Below, piece by piece: positions 9,172 to 18,375 of a stretch of DNA of 34,772 nt. Numbering within the stretch: position 1 is the first letter of the stretch; each line of letters begins with the position of its first letter. The position numbers and the translations under genes were made by a program. The notes below the pieces were generated by a model. It saw only the letters and a list, made by a program, of their open reading frames with translations. It was not told the origin of the DNA and searched no databases. This stretch comes from Nemertoderma westbladi (taxonomy: Eukaryota; Xenacoelomorpha; Nemertodermatida; Nemertodermatidae): positions 1 through 34,772 of the forward strand of contig JAUCBJ010001415.1 in NCBI GenBank assembly GCA_032718475.1, written 5' to 3'.

Positions 9172-9229
9172 TAATAATAATAATAATAATATTTATAAAG
9201 CGCCTTTCTAAGCCCTATTTCAAGGCGCT
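9172..9229. repeat. (TAA)n tail followed by AGCGCCTT hairpin
   Basis: A (AAT)n microsatellite runs into TTATAAAGCGCC and a perfect 8-bp stem, AGCGCCTT (9199-9206) with AAGGCGCT (9222-9229). This combination is familiar to me as the end of dispersed retroposon-like repeats in marine invertebrates, but the family cannot be confirmed here. It lies about 45 bp from the exon 1 donor. Confidence 0.5.
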
Positions 9230-9273
9230 GTAGTACCCTACGTGAGTTTATCGGATTGTATTTCTCATCTCAC

Positions 9274-9510
9274 CTGAACACTAATAGTGGTATCCCCACT
9301 TGTGCCACCGAAATGGCATTTTAGTTCCACTGAGATATTATCTCCACAATCCTTGAGATTTCCCACGAACACTCTCCAGCTCCCATTAGGGTCTGTTATA
9401 ATTGAGTTTTTCCCAACGTCTTCCAGTCTTCCTCCAAACACAATGTTCGCGGTTTCAGTACCATCGATCCTCACATACAACATAGTTGTAATCGCAACAA
9501 TTAATATCAT
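9274..9510 (-). CDS. CATSPERB: CATSPERB-like exon 1: signal peptide and N-terminal domain
   Basis: Begins with ATG at 9510-9508 followed by a hydrophobic stretch (ILIVAITTMLY, residues 2-12) that looks like a signal peptide, as expected for a subunit with an extracellular N-terminus. The remaining ~65 residues are beta-strand-like, with cysteines at 55 and 65 and N-glycosylation sequons NGS (42-44) and NIS (58-60). The exon ends at CAG|GTGAGA, a good donor, in phase 0 after 79 codons; reading on would stop three codons later. The next exon (4989-3488) starts in phase 0. Whether this exon belongs to the CATSPERB-like gene is inferred from strand, phase and the need for a signal peptide; sequence similarity of this piece to CATSPERB is not something I can see. 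Intron 1 is about 4.3 kb, so intermediate exons could exist. Confidence 0.55.
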
Positions 9511-9894
9511 TCTTCCTGTTACAGAACTATATGATGTTTTGAATACATACTATAATATACTCAGTCATATAAATATAGTATAGTAATTATTAGCTACTCT
9601 TAGTAACCGAAGTAACACATCATCTTCTAGAATATAATATTTCTTAACTCCTGTATATTTTATTACTTCTAGAATACTGATATATTTTGAATATATCAGA
9701 ATAGTAGGGGACCTGAGAAGTAAGTTAGTAGTGTCAAGTAAAAGGGGCTGAACTGCTGCTTAAAATGCTTTATTGGGGGTGGGCAGGATACAACTATACA
9801 TCATGAAATGGAATATAGTCGTAGAGATTGCATACAATTTGACAATTTGAGATAGTTTATGAGTTAATGTGGACCTGCAAGATCGTTTCTTACT
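9511..9894. promoter_or_regulatory. Upstream region of the CATSPERB-like gene
   Basis: AT-rich sequence immediately 5' of the exon 1 ATG, expected to hold the promoter and 5' UTR. Several TATA-like words exist (for example near 9570-9585) but none is distinctive. No other feature is seen. Confidence 0.3.
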
Positions 9895-10045
9895 GTGGGG
9901 TGAGCCACGAAGTGAGTGAAGCCTTAGCATATGGGTATAATTAACGAGTTGGCTGTCGTCTTCGTCGTAAATTTTTGATCGCTAATTAAACCAAACTTGG
10001 TACGTATTTAGTCCGCAAAAAGTTTAGAAAGAATTACCGGTAGTT
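9895..10045. repeat. Dispersed repeat, copy 1 (second copy at 31893)
   Basis: GTGGGGTGAGCCACGAAGTG, followed by a TTAGCATA..GGGTA block and CCAAACTTGGTACGTATTTA then AAAAGTTTAGAAA, matches 31893-32061 in the same order and orientation with many substitutions. A second CCAAACTTGGTAAACATG occurs at about 10092, so the unit may be partly duplicated. It is probably a SINE or MITE; no coding capacity is seen. 10046-10490 otherwise holds nothing recognisable. Confidence 0.75.
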
Positions 10046-10491
10046 TCAGACTTTTGATAAAATCCGAAATAAGTCGGTCAATCATTTATGAAATTAGACC
10101 AAACTTGGTAAACATGTGGTCTCTCATAGGTTTTGAAAGATGTTAATCGATGAAAGATGACACAGTCTGTCAGTCGATACCGGTAGTTTTAAGACTTTTA
10201 TTTTCATTTCCTTGGGAAAAATTGACTAAACACTAGGGAAGAGTGCCGTGCCGTAAATGCGCCTATATTTTTGAAATTGTTGAAATTTGAGAATGAGACC
10301 TGTAACCAAAACACTCCGTTTTCATGATTCAGATTGGTAGTAAACCATTCTAGGAGGAGACAGTTCATACGTTAGTAGACGCGGGCCTTTGCGCGATTTC
10401 GCGCTTGTTAACCATATAAATAGCTAATAGCAGCAATAATTGTGAATAGCCGTTTACTTAAGAGAGGGTGGTGAAATAGTATATTACTGTA

Positions 10492-10888
10492 TTATCTTAA
10501 GTTTCTGGCGGCGTATTTAATCCCCACAGGACTGGTTATATGATTAATGACGCAAATGGACTCAAGTACGGTTGCATCCCATGCAATCCAACTGTAACTT
10601 GAGCAATCAATACCCTTATATTTAGTGCCATCTATGCATCTCCTTGTCATCTTTAAACAGGGTTTCAAGCCCTTAAACCACTCTTTTATTATCTTTCTCA
10701 ATTTCTTCCATGGTAATGTCCGCACCACTACCCTTGCCTGGGGTGGCCAAATAACACCTGCCACCGATCCTATTCCCACATTGGCCGTGTGTTATTTGTT
10801 CGCTCTTGGCAACTAGCCAATCAACTCCCTTCTTGAGTTGCGGACGCACTGCATAACTTATTGATAATAATGCCAATACAGCTTCCAA
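10492..10888 (-). pseudogene. Unrecognised interrupted protein-like frame
   Basis: On the minus strand one frame runs from 10888 (LEAVLALLSISYAV, then KKGVDWLVAKSEQ, then GKGSGADITMEEIEK) to a TAA, continues as GLETLFKDDKEMHRWH and stops again. The overlapping frame is open to 10492 and includes GTKYKGIDCSSYSWIAWD. Both look protein-like, so a frameshifted or nonsense-damaged coding segment is plausible. It sits 1 kb upstream of the CATSPERB-like start on the same strand. No family recognised and no convincing splice sites. Confidence 0.3.
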
Positions 10889-10889
10889 C

Positions 10890-11470
10890 TATAACGTTGT
10901 ATTGGTTTTGTATAAAAAGTTTAATTGTGCCCTTATAGTTGCTCTTTATTAATAATGCGCTTGAATTATTCTTATTATTAAGGTGATGAAAGAGTGCAAG
11001 TTACTGTGCTGCAATCTTTTTGGGCCTTTTATTTTTTATTTTATTGTTAACATCAGGCAATTCTTTGCAAAAAATAAACATCAACACAATTTTAACAATC
11101 ACGAACAACCAATCAATAGTCTTAAATAAATATTTCCCATTGTGGTGTACCAAACGGATTTATTATTTACACTTTAAGCCTTTAATACATTTATATACAA
11201 AGGCTTAAATTTATTTATATTATTTAAGTAAATAATAATGTGTTTCTAGTTAAATTCTTTAAAATCTGGTATTTATAAATGTTGTACATTATATAATTTG
11301 TAAAATGTTTATTTTTTATGTAGATAAAAAGGCAATATAACATAGTATAGAAATGTTTGTATCATACAAGTCTATTTGAGTGTGTACGTGTACGTATTTC
11401 CAGAAAATGCAAAGTATATCTACAACAAAATGAATCTATATAGAATTAGACCTCACATAGAAGCATAAAA
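10890..11470. other. AT-rich intergenic stretch, no feature
   Basis: Very AT-rich with no coding, repeat or RNA signal that I can support. Confidence 0.5.
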
Positions 11471-11473
11471 ACT

Positions 11474-11572
11474 CAGGTACTCTCACCAGATGGTGAAACC
11501 GAGTTTTTCTCAATCCTAGCTGGCGTACTGCAAGGTGACACATTGGCGCCATTACTATTCGTAATAGGGATT
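11474..11572 (+). mobile_element. Reverse-transcriptase fragment (palm motif)
   Basis: The plus strand reads VLSPDGETEFFSILAGVLQG followed by DTLAPLLFVIGI, matching the palm segment ...WGVLQGDTLAPFLFIIGVDY of the RTE copy at 29.7 kb but clearly from a divergent element. It is cut off where the inverted-repeat element at 11563 begins. Confidence 0.75.
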
Positions 11573-12557
11573 GTGCGCGACAAAATTTTTGGGCTAGAAG
11601 CAATTGACTAAGGGGTAAGAAGGTGCCCTGAATCGAGTGGCGGGGTGTGGTTTTTGTAAAAACACGAGGAAACGGTCGAAATGGCGGGATTAAATAAGCG
11701 CGGGAGGCCAATTTCGAATATCGGCTGCGGCTATGATTGGCTGCTACATATTTGACGTCATTACGCGGTGATCTGATAATTTCTTATATTGGTTTCTATG
11801 GAGAGAGATTTTCCATCGATTCAAATACACATTTAATCTCAATCATTTCACACGTGGCTTATATTAATTGAAAGCGGAGAGTCTTGCACGTCCTTTGACA
11901 CCACAATTAATTACATTCATAAAGTGGAAGATTGATAAAATGCTGTGAAAAAACTAGATTGCCTGACCGGTATGTAAGAACTTGTGTAAGAACTGTAGGG
12001 TTTACCGGTGACCGGTACACATTTTTAATATTCAAGTAGCTGCCAATTATTACTGTATTATAGTACCGGCTCACCGGTATTACAAGTTTGAATGTTATTT
12101 TAAATATAATCTACCGTAATCAATATAGATTGGAATGCAGAACCGGTATTGCTGCTGGAAATACAGCTGAATACATATATTTACAATGTTCCTCACCATG
12201 AATTTAATTAATTGTAGTGTCAAAAAACGCGCAAGACTCTCCGCTTTCAATTGATATAAGCCACGTGTGAAATTATTGAGATTTAATGTGTATTCGATTC
12301 GATCGAAAATCAGAAAATCTCTCTCCATACAAACCAAGATTAAAAATTTTCAGACCACTGCTTAATGACGTCAAATATGTAGCATCCAATCACAGCCGAT
12401 TTTCAAAATTGGCTTCCCGCGCTTACTTAAACCCGCCATTTCGACCGTTTCCTCGTGTTTTTACAAAAAACACACCCCGCCACTCGATTCAGGGCACCTT
12501 CTTACCCATTATTCGATTGTTTCTAGCCCAACAATTTTTTCGCGCACCAACCCTATT
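11563..12557. mobile_element. Foldback/MITE-like element with ~355-bp terminal inverted repeats
   Basis: Left arm 11563-11920 and right arm 12198-12557 are reverse complements, with outer ends AATAGGGATTGTGCGCGA and TCGCGCACCAACCCTATT. Shared inner blocks include GGGCTAGAA, GGTGCCCTGAATCGAGTGGC, AAACGGTCGAAATGGCGGG and the region around GAAAGCGGAGAGTCTTG. The ~277-bp centre is AT-rich and has no transposase frame. A clear target duplication is not visible. It separates two reverse-transcriptase fragments, suggesting insertion into an older LINE. Confidence 0.8.
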
Positions 12558-12644
12558 TTACTGGACTACGGACAGGTAATACCAGATCGAGATTTACTTT
12601 TCTGGCAACCAACACATGGAAAGCGTAGTCGTTGACGACCGGCC

Positions 12645-12776
12645 ATAACATATAGATCAACTTGAAAAGGATACTGAACTTGGAAGAAACGAAATTGCGA
12701 CAACTATGGAGAATCGGGAAGCCTGGAAGGGTCTCATTTCCACTGTCCGAGTTCGCTCGACCTAGTAGTAGTAGTA
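12645..12776 (+). mobile_element. Reverse-transcriptase C-terminal fragment with (TAG)n tail
   Basis: The plus strand reads QLEKDTELGRNEIATTMENR then EAWKGLISTVRVRST and stops at a TAGTAGTAGTAG run. The D..L...E.......R..W.. spacing is that of RTE-type C-termini (compare the KDTGLEDADDLANVMGDRELW block at 30.6 kb). Together with 11474-11572 this is probably one old element split by the inverted-repeat insertion, with its middle deleted. Confidence 0.6.
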
Positions 12777-12819
12777 CATATCTTGTGTAATAGAAGTGAT
12801 TTGTTGATGTTGAGGGATA

Positions 12820-13240
12820 CCTACTACTACTGTTGGCATGCTGCATTGCAGCTGCATGGTATATATTACGTATATATTAAGAATGCTGTGCCGGCTTGTC
12901 GACAAAATCGCGCCGCCACAACTCCCTATCACCCATGACATCTGCTAGATCATCCGCATCTTCAAGGCCAGTGTCCTTTAAGATGCGTCTCAAGAAAGTC
13001 ATGGGCTGTCCACCATGCTTATTCACTCCATGAGGCCGCCATAGCACAAGATTATGCACGCTGGCCTCACGGCGTCATGTCAAGTTAGGGGAGACTAATG
13101 AGACACCTCCACAATGTTGAATGTTATATATATATAGAGTCTGGTTGGAGATGTGTTCATTGAACTTGACACAATGAACCCGATGCAGCATTCTTGTGAA
13201 AGTGCCATCCAGAGATTTGGTAGTCCTCTGCAGTTAGAGC
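12820..13240 (-). mobile_element. RTE-type LINE, short 3' fragment
   Basis: The minus strand carries HNLVLWRPHGVNKHGGQPMT through DRELWRRDFVDKPAQHS and the same 3' untranslated segment (GCAGCTGCAATGCAGCATGC) ending in (TAG)n, as in the copies at 7640 and 30740. Beyond 13070 it is scrambled by small deletions and a TATATA expansion. Its (TAG)n tail faces that of the element ending at 12776. Confidence 0.85.
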
Positions 13241-13390
13241 CCAGAATGGACACACATATAAGAGTTTATAAAAGTTTTTATAAGATTATATGGGTCCTTA
13301 ACACAGTACCCAGGACCAAGGGCGTCCATATCCCAGAACGAAGGGGGTCCTGGTTACAGGACCAGGTTGATGCCCTTATTAAGAAGAATG

Positions 13391-13542
13391 GAGGGATACC
13401 TACATATGAAGGGGGGGGGGGGGATACCGACATATTTAGGGAGGGATACCTACATATCTAGGGAGGGTTACCGACATATTTAGGGAGGGATACCTACATA
13501 TCTAGGGAGGGATACCGACATATTTAGGGAGGGATACCTACA
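13391..13542. repeat. 22-bp repeat arranged as 44-bp dimers
   Basis: Alternating units AGGGAGGGATACCTACATAT and AGGGAGGGATACCGACATAT (each 22 bp with its last bases) give a two-unit period. The first unit contains a 13-base poly(G) run (13411-13423). Confidence 0.9.
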
Positions 13543-13629
13543 TTATGTAGGACTATAATCGTTACAATAATATCTGACATAATGAGGTCGAATAGTCTTT
13601 CGTCCCGGACTTTTACAATGAGGACATTT

Positions 13630-13791
13630 CATCCCGATGGAGTAAACCTCCTGGCATGCACGGTACACTCATGGCGGATTGTTAGGCCAATAATTTTATT
13701 TCCCCGGCTTCTTAAGGACATTGGACTAGAGAACGTTGTTGAGCTCATAAGAAAGTACTGTCTGTCAGAGAGATACGGGGTGTGGCTTTGA
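13630..13791 (+). mobile_element. Possible degraded LINE C-terminus
   Basis: The plus strand reads HPDGVN, then RLLKDIGLENVVELIRKYC and SERYGVWL before TGA. The LLKDIGLEN.VEL........W pattern is that of RTE/Jockey-type C-terminal tails, but the stretch is short and no other LINE motif is attached. Confidence 0.35.
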
Positions 13792-14164
13792 CGCTTTGTT
13801 TCCGTTTCTGTCTACCGTATATGTAAAAGATATTATTTGCGGCCATTGTTCATTTTTATCTTATAATATGTCTATCATGTTTAATCATTTAAACAGCTAA
13901 TTAAAAGGCACTGCATTGCGGCTCATTATTACCTGTATTGGTAGTAAGTAGGCTCATTATGTTATAAAGTAATATCCCTTTTAATAATTGATTGATAATA
14001 AATAAATTGATTCGTCTTAATAATAATCTATTAATATATATCCTTTGTGGGTCGTGTATCGATTCTTCTGTTTATAATCACTGGTGACACACTATTTTAT
14101 TCAATTAACTTTGTGGCGACTGATTACTAACACTTAACCGCTGTAATGCCCAGTTACCCTGGTG

Positions 14165-14287
14165 ATGACTACATCTAATGGTAATATTAAGCGGCGGATT
14201 AGTAGCACACCTGGGAGTGGTGAGAATGGGGTCGAAGAGACCCCACCCCCAGAACCCCTCAGTGAATTTGATCTTGCCAACATTGAA
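14165..14287 (+). CDS. Candidate N-terminal exon of the SNAP-25-like gene
   Basis: ATG at 14165 opens 41 codons (MTTSNGNIKRRIS, then GVEETPPPEPLSEFDLANIE) ending exactly at a perfect donor GAA|GTAAGT in phase 0, the phase required by the next exon. Upstream lie a TACTAAC branch-point consensus (14125-14131) and a CCCAG acceptor (14149-14153), so a 5' UTR intron or further upstream coding is possible. SNAP-25 proteins have a short variable N-terminus followed by an acidic helix before SLESTRRM; here that helix is short and weakly conserved. Assignment rests on strand, phase and order, so it is less certain than the two following exons. Confidence 0.5.
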
Positions 14288-14322
14288 GTAAGTCAATAAA
14301 TCGTTCGTCATCGCGTTATGAG

Positions 14323-14436
14323 CCACGTGACATTTGGTTCCACGTGACATTTGGTTCCACGTGACATTTGGTTCCACGTGACATTTGGTTCCACGTGACA
14401 TTTGGTTCCACGTGACATTTGGTTCCACGTGACATT
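14323..14436. repeat. 17-bp tandem array of seven E-boxes
   Basis: Seven units of CCACGTGACATTTGGTT; the last is truncated. Each has the palindromic E-box CACGTG in a CCACGTGACA context, the type bound by bHLH-zip factors such as USF and MITF/TFE. It begins 36 bp after the first candidate exon of the SNAP-25-like gene. A regulatory function is inference. Confidence 0.95.
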
Positions 14437-15294
14437 GCATGTGGTCGGTTACCTAATTAATTAATCGTTTTTTTTGCCTTTTGGGACACTAATGTACTGT
14501 ACACTGTCCCTCCCAGTTGGTTGAGTTCCAACCCAATGATTATTTACTCAGCTTAGTGCAATAGATATAGTTTACGGGAATACTGTAAATTTGCCGATTT
14601 ATAAATTCCAATAATTATTTTTATGAATCGAGTGTTTAAACACAGCCTGGGGACTAAAATTACTTGGGGGCTGCTGGTTTCCACTGTTTCTATATATTAT
14701 AAAACCTCTCCCCTCTCTCCACCACCCGCCCCAAAGTTGTTTCCCAGAGGGTAAATTCGTAAATTTGCACTCTTATTGTCCGTCAAATTATTAATAATTA
14801 ATTTGACTCAAGGCTGTAATAGTCCAAACGTTTCCTGTATCATCAATATCGAACCAGACTACCTGGTGGGTTATTATTATTAACCCATGATAACCAACAT
14901 ATTGTTGCGTTCTGTCCATAGTCCTAGTGGAATTACCTACTACACATACAACCTACCTGCGAACGCATGAGTACTTCCTAGGTAGGCTACAACTCCACTT
15001 ACTATACCGCACTCCATCCTAATTAGTTTGACAAGGTTTTTTATGTTTTAATATGAATATCAAGTCAACAACATGATTCTCATCGATCGCCTTTCTCGGA
15101 AAATCATGTTTATATTTTTGGTAATAAATAATTTATCACCATCTACTGTTGTTATATTCTACAAAATATCGTCCATAACATTTGTATTTTGTTGGCTTCA
15201 TCATATTTTTTTCCTCCCGTTACTTTCAATGTCTTTATGGAGTAAGGGACAGTTTATGGGTCAGTAAGGGTCGGTTGTGATGATTGAAGATTCA

Positions 15295-15465
15295 CAATAA
15301 TAGCTCAATGTTATGAGCCCGTTGTTACTGGGATCATTGGTGGGTGGGTCTGGACTTACAATCATAGATCAATGTTATGAGCCCTTTGTTACTGAGATCA
15401 TTGGTGGTTGGGTCTAGACTGGACTTAAAATCATAGGTCAATGTTATGACCCAATTATGTATCAA
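15295..15465. repeat. Degenerate ~68-bp tandem, about 2.5 units
   Basis: TCAATGTTATGAGCCC, then TTGTTACTG, GATCATTGGTGG and GGGTCT recur with small indels; the third unit is incomplete. Confidence 0.8.
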
Positions 15466-15642
15466 AATCCAAATTATTTGGGAAGAGTCCGGCAGGGGCG
15501 CCGTAATAAGAGTGATGTTCCTTCCCTCTGGCTCTAATAAGGTGTGACTTAACTAAATTGTTTCAAGTCATTTCCTATATTTCAATCAACTATTTTTTGT
15601 ATTAACTTTGTATACACCGTAGAAGTATCATTATATCTGTTT

Positions 15643-17537
15643 ACCACTCACTCACTCCTTCTCCACTCACTCCACCACTCACTCACTCCTTCTCCACTCA
15701 CTCCACCACTCACTCACTCCTTCTCCACTCACTCACTCACTCCTCTCCACTCACTCCACCACTCACTCACTCACTTCTCCACTCACTCCACCACTCACTC
15801 ACTCCTTCTCCACTCACTCCACCACTCACTCACTCCTTCTCCACTCACTCCACCACCCACTCACTCCTTCTCCACTCACTCCACCACTCACTCACTCCTT
15901 CTCCACTCACTCACTCACTCCTCTCTCCACTCACTCCACCACTCACTCACTCCTTCTCCACTCACTCCACCACTCACTCACTCCTTCTCCACTCACTCCA
16001 CCACTCACTCACTCCTCCTCCACTCACTCCACCACCCACTCACTCCTCCTCCACTCACTCCACCACTCACTCACTCCTTCTCCACTCACTCCACCACTCA
16101 CTCACTCCTCTCTCCACTCACTCCACCACTCACTCACTCCTCTCTCCACTCACTCCACCACTCACTCACTCACTCCTCCACTCACTCACTCACTCCTTCT
16201 CCACTCACTCCACCACTCACTCACTCCTCTCTCCACTCACTCCACCACTCACTCACTCCTTCTCCACTCACTCCACCACTCACTCACTCCTCTCCACTCA
16301 CTCCACCACCCACTCACTCCTACTCCACTCACTCCACCACTCACTCACTCCTTCTCCACTCACTCCACCACTCACTCACTCCTTCTCCACTCACTCCACC
16401 ACTCACTCACTCCTTCTCCACTCACTCCACCACTCACTCACTCCTTCTCCACTCACTCCACCACTCACTCACTCCTCTCTCCACTCACTCCACCACTCAC
16501 TCACTCCTTCTCCACTCACTCCACCACTCACTCACTCCTTCTCCACTCACTCCACCACTCACTCACTCCTTCTCCACTCACTCCACCACCCACTCACTCC
16601 TTCTCCACTCACTCCACCACTCACTCACTCCTTCTCCACTCACTCCACCACTCACTCACTCACTCCTTCTCCACTCACTCACTCCACCACTCACTCACTC
16701 CACCACTCACTCCTTCTCCACTCACTCCACCACTCACTCACTCCTTCTCCACTCACTCCACCACTCACTCACTCCTTCTCCACTCACTCCACCACCCACT
16801 CACTCCTTCTCCACTCACTCCACCACTCACTCACTCCTTCTCCACTCACTCCACCACTCACTCACTCCTTCTCCACTCACTCCACCACTCACTCACTCCT
16901 TCTCCACTCACTCCACCACTCACTCACTCCTTCTCCACTCACTCCACCACTCACTCACTCCTTCTCCACTCACTCACTCACTCCTTCTCCACTCACTCCA
17001 CCACTCACTCACTCCTTCTCCACTCACTCCACCACTCACTCACTCCTTCTCCACTCACTCCACCACCCACTCACTCCTTCTCCACCACTCACTCACTCCT
17101 TCTCCACTCACTCCACCACTCACTCACTCACTCCTTCTCCACTCACTCACTCCACCACTCACTCACTCCTTCTCCACTCACTCCACCACTCACTCCTTCT
17201 CCACTCAATCCACCACTCACTCACTCCTTCTCCACTCACTCCACCACTCACTCACTCCTTCTCCACTCACTCCACCACTCACTCACTCACTCACTCACTC
17301 CTTCTCCACTCACTCCACCACTCACTCACTCCTTCTCCACTCACTCCACCACTCACTCACTCACTCTCTCCACTCACTCCACTCACTCACTCCTTCTCCA
17401 CTCAATCCACTCACTCACTCACTCCTCCTCCACTCACTCCACCACTCACTCACTCCTCTCTCCACTCACTCCACCACTCACTCACTCCACCACTCACTCA
17501 CTCCACCACTCACTCCTTCTCCACTCACCCACTCTTT
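15643..17537. repeat. 31-bp (CTCACTCCTTCTCCACTCA...) array, about 60 units, no G on plus strand
   Basis: Units of 31 bp made only of CACTCA, CTCCTTCTCCA and CTCCAC words, with indels in multiples of four from extra CTCA. From 15640 to 17537 I find no G on the plus strand, an extreme strand bias. The transcript of the SNAP-25-like intron would carry the pyrimidine-rich strand. No coding frame. Confidence 0.95.
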
Positions 17538-17664
17538 GACTTTCTGCTAAAGTAACCGGATTCTTTGTAATTTAACTTTATAGTTAAGAGTCTTTCATTT
17601 GCTGTATTTGGTTTACTTTATTTACACTAACAATTTTCAACGTAACACTTTTTTTCTGTTGCAG

Positions 17665-17706
17665 TCTTTGGAATCTACCCGACGCATGCTTAATCTCTGC
17701 GACGAG
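17665..17706 (+). CDS. SNAP25: SNAP-25-like exon encoding SLESTRRMLNLCDE
   Basis: Exactly 42 nt, phase 0 on both sides, between TTTTTTTCTGTTGCAG and GTAAGT. The 14 residues SLESTRRMLNLCDE are the hallmark start of the first SNARE helix in SNAP-25 and SNAP-23 (SLESTRRML in both). To my knowledge vertebrate SNAP25 has a 42-nt exon at the same position, so exon size and phase support orthology as well as sequence. SNAP-25 is a plasma-membrane Qbc-SNARE that pairs with syntaxin and synaptobrevin for vesicle fusion. This piece cannot separate SNAP-25 from SNAP-23. Confidence 0.9.
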
Positions 17707-17729
17707 GTAAGTCGATATCGTCAACTGTA

Positions 17730-17993
17730 ACGTTATGGGCTCCCCCATAACGGTATTCCCCCCCCCCCCCATAACGGTATGGGGCCCCCCCGTTACGGTA
17801 TGGGCTCCCCCGTAACGGTATGGGGTCCCCCGTAACGGTATGGGGTCCCCCGTAACGGTATGGGGTCCCCCGTAACGGTATGGGGTCCCCCGTAACGGTA
17901 TGGGGTCCCCCGTAACGTATGGGGTCCCCCGTAACGGTATGGGGTCCCCCCATAACGGTATGGGCTCCCCCACGTAACGGTATGGGCTCCCCC
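17730..17993. repeat. 20-bp GC-rich array, about 13 units
   Basis: Units of GTAACGGTATGGGGTCCCCC (20 bp), with early units varying as CATAACGG and GTTACGG. Each carries TAACGG (Myb-type site) and a near-palindromic GGGGTCCCC. A 13-base C run is at 17758-17770. It begins about 23 bp after the donor of the 42-nt SNAP-25-like exon. Frames reading through it are artefacts. Confidence 0.95.
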
Positions 17994-18189
17994 TTAATTA
18001 GTTATATTAGACTGTTGAAGCGCCCCCTCATATTGTCGGGAATTATCCAACGACCCTGTTCGGATAGTGCTGTGAATGTGTAGTGAATCGGAAAATGTAT
18101 TGATAACTAACATGAATGCTAGACCAGTTTGCGGGTCTCTGTTCTCACTTGGGGTACATTTAATTCCCCTAAACGGCTAAATGTCACAT

Positions 18190-18375
18190 TTATTTTATAT
18201 TGTCAAAGTTCTTTATCTCCAAACTAATCTCCAGTTTTGCAGGACTTTCTCTCAGTATATCGCACACATATACCTTAGCTAAGCGACTTATTTTGATTAA
18301 AATGAAGTCAACATATATCCTTGGTAGTGTGGCATTTTTTACAAATCTTTTGTCTGCCTGGCGGTAATCAGTTTT
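18190..18375 (-). CDS. Unidentified antisense exon-like frame in SNAP-25-like intron 2
   Basis: On the minus strand, a T-rich acceptor-like stretch (TTTGTTTTGTTTTGCATCACGAG) precedes a frame open for 61 codons to TAA. It reads KTDYRQADKRFVKNATLPR, then IYVDFILIKISRLAKVYVCD, then ILRESPAKLEISLEIKNF. It looks like an alpha/beta protein segment with reasonable codon variety, and has a possible donor at AAG|GTATATG. No family recognised. The overlapping plus-strand frame (18321-18671) is less protein-like. Confidence 0.3.
   Translation of the reverse strand, partial: KTDYRQADKRFVKNATLPRIYVDFILIKISRLAKVYVCDILRESPAKLEISLEIKNFDNIK

Larger units (their letters stand above)
138..9510 (-). other. CATSPERB: CATSPERB-like gene, five-exon model
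   Basis: Gene-level entry for a CatSper auxiliary beta subunit. CatSper is the sperm flagellar calcium channel, and beta is a large extracellular subunit anchored by one C-terminal membrane helix. Exons from 5' to 3' are 9510-9274, 4989-3488, 3193-2896, 1914-1771 and 338-138. Each junction keeps frame (phases 0, 2, 0, 0) and uses GT-AG borders, giving about 793 residues. Family assignment rests on conserved C-terminal motifs recalled from mammalian CATSPERB: YRPPS..G..IP.SDN.YNADPSK, then KQC, C.CT, SDC, and later LFHFRVT before the membrane helix. Mammalian CATSPERB is roughly 1,100 residues, so N-terminal exons may be missing or this version is shorter. No paralogous CatSper gene is visible in the window. 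The exons are seen; the exact joins are inferred. Confidence 0.75.
14288..17664. other. Intron 1 of the SNAP-25-like gene
   Basis: Begins GTAAGT and ends TTTTTTTCTGTTGCAG, both near-ideal. It contains the E-box array (14323-14436), a degenerate ~68-bp tandem (15295-15465) and the 1.9-kb G-free array (15643-17537). Between 14437 and 15294 nothing is recognisable except short AT-rich words. Confidence 0.6.

Noticed and set aside
17584-17973. Frames of Pro/Gly-rich repeats across the 20-bp array
   Set aside because: Tandem-repeat artefact overlapping the SNAP-25-like exon on the opposite strand.
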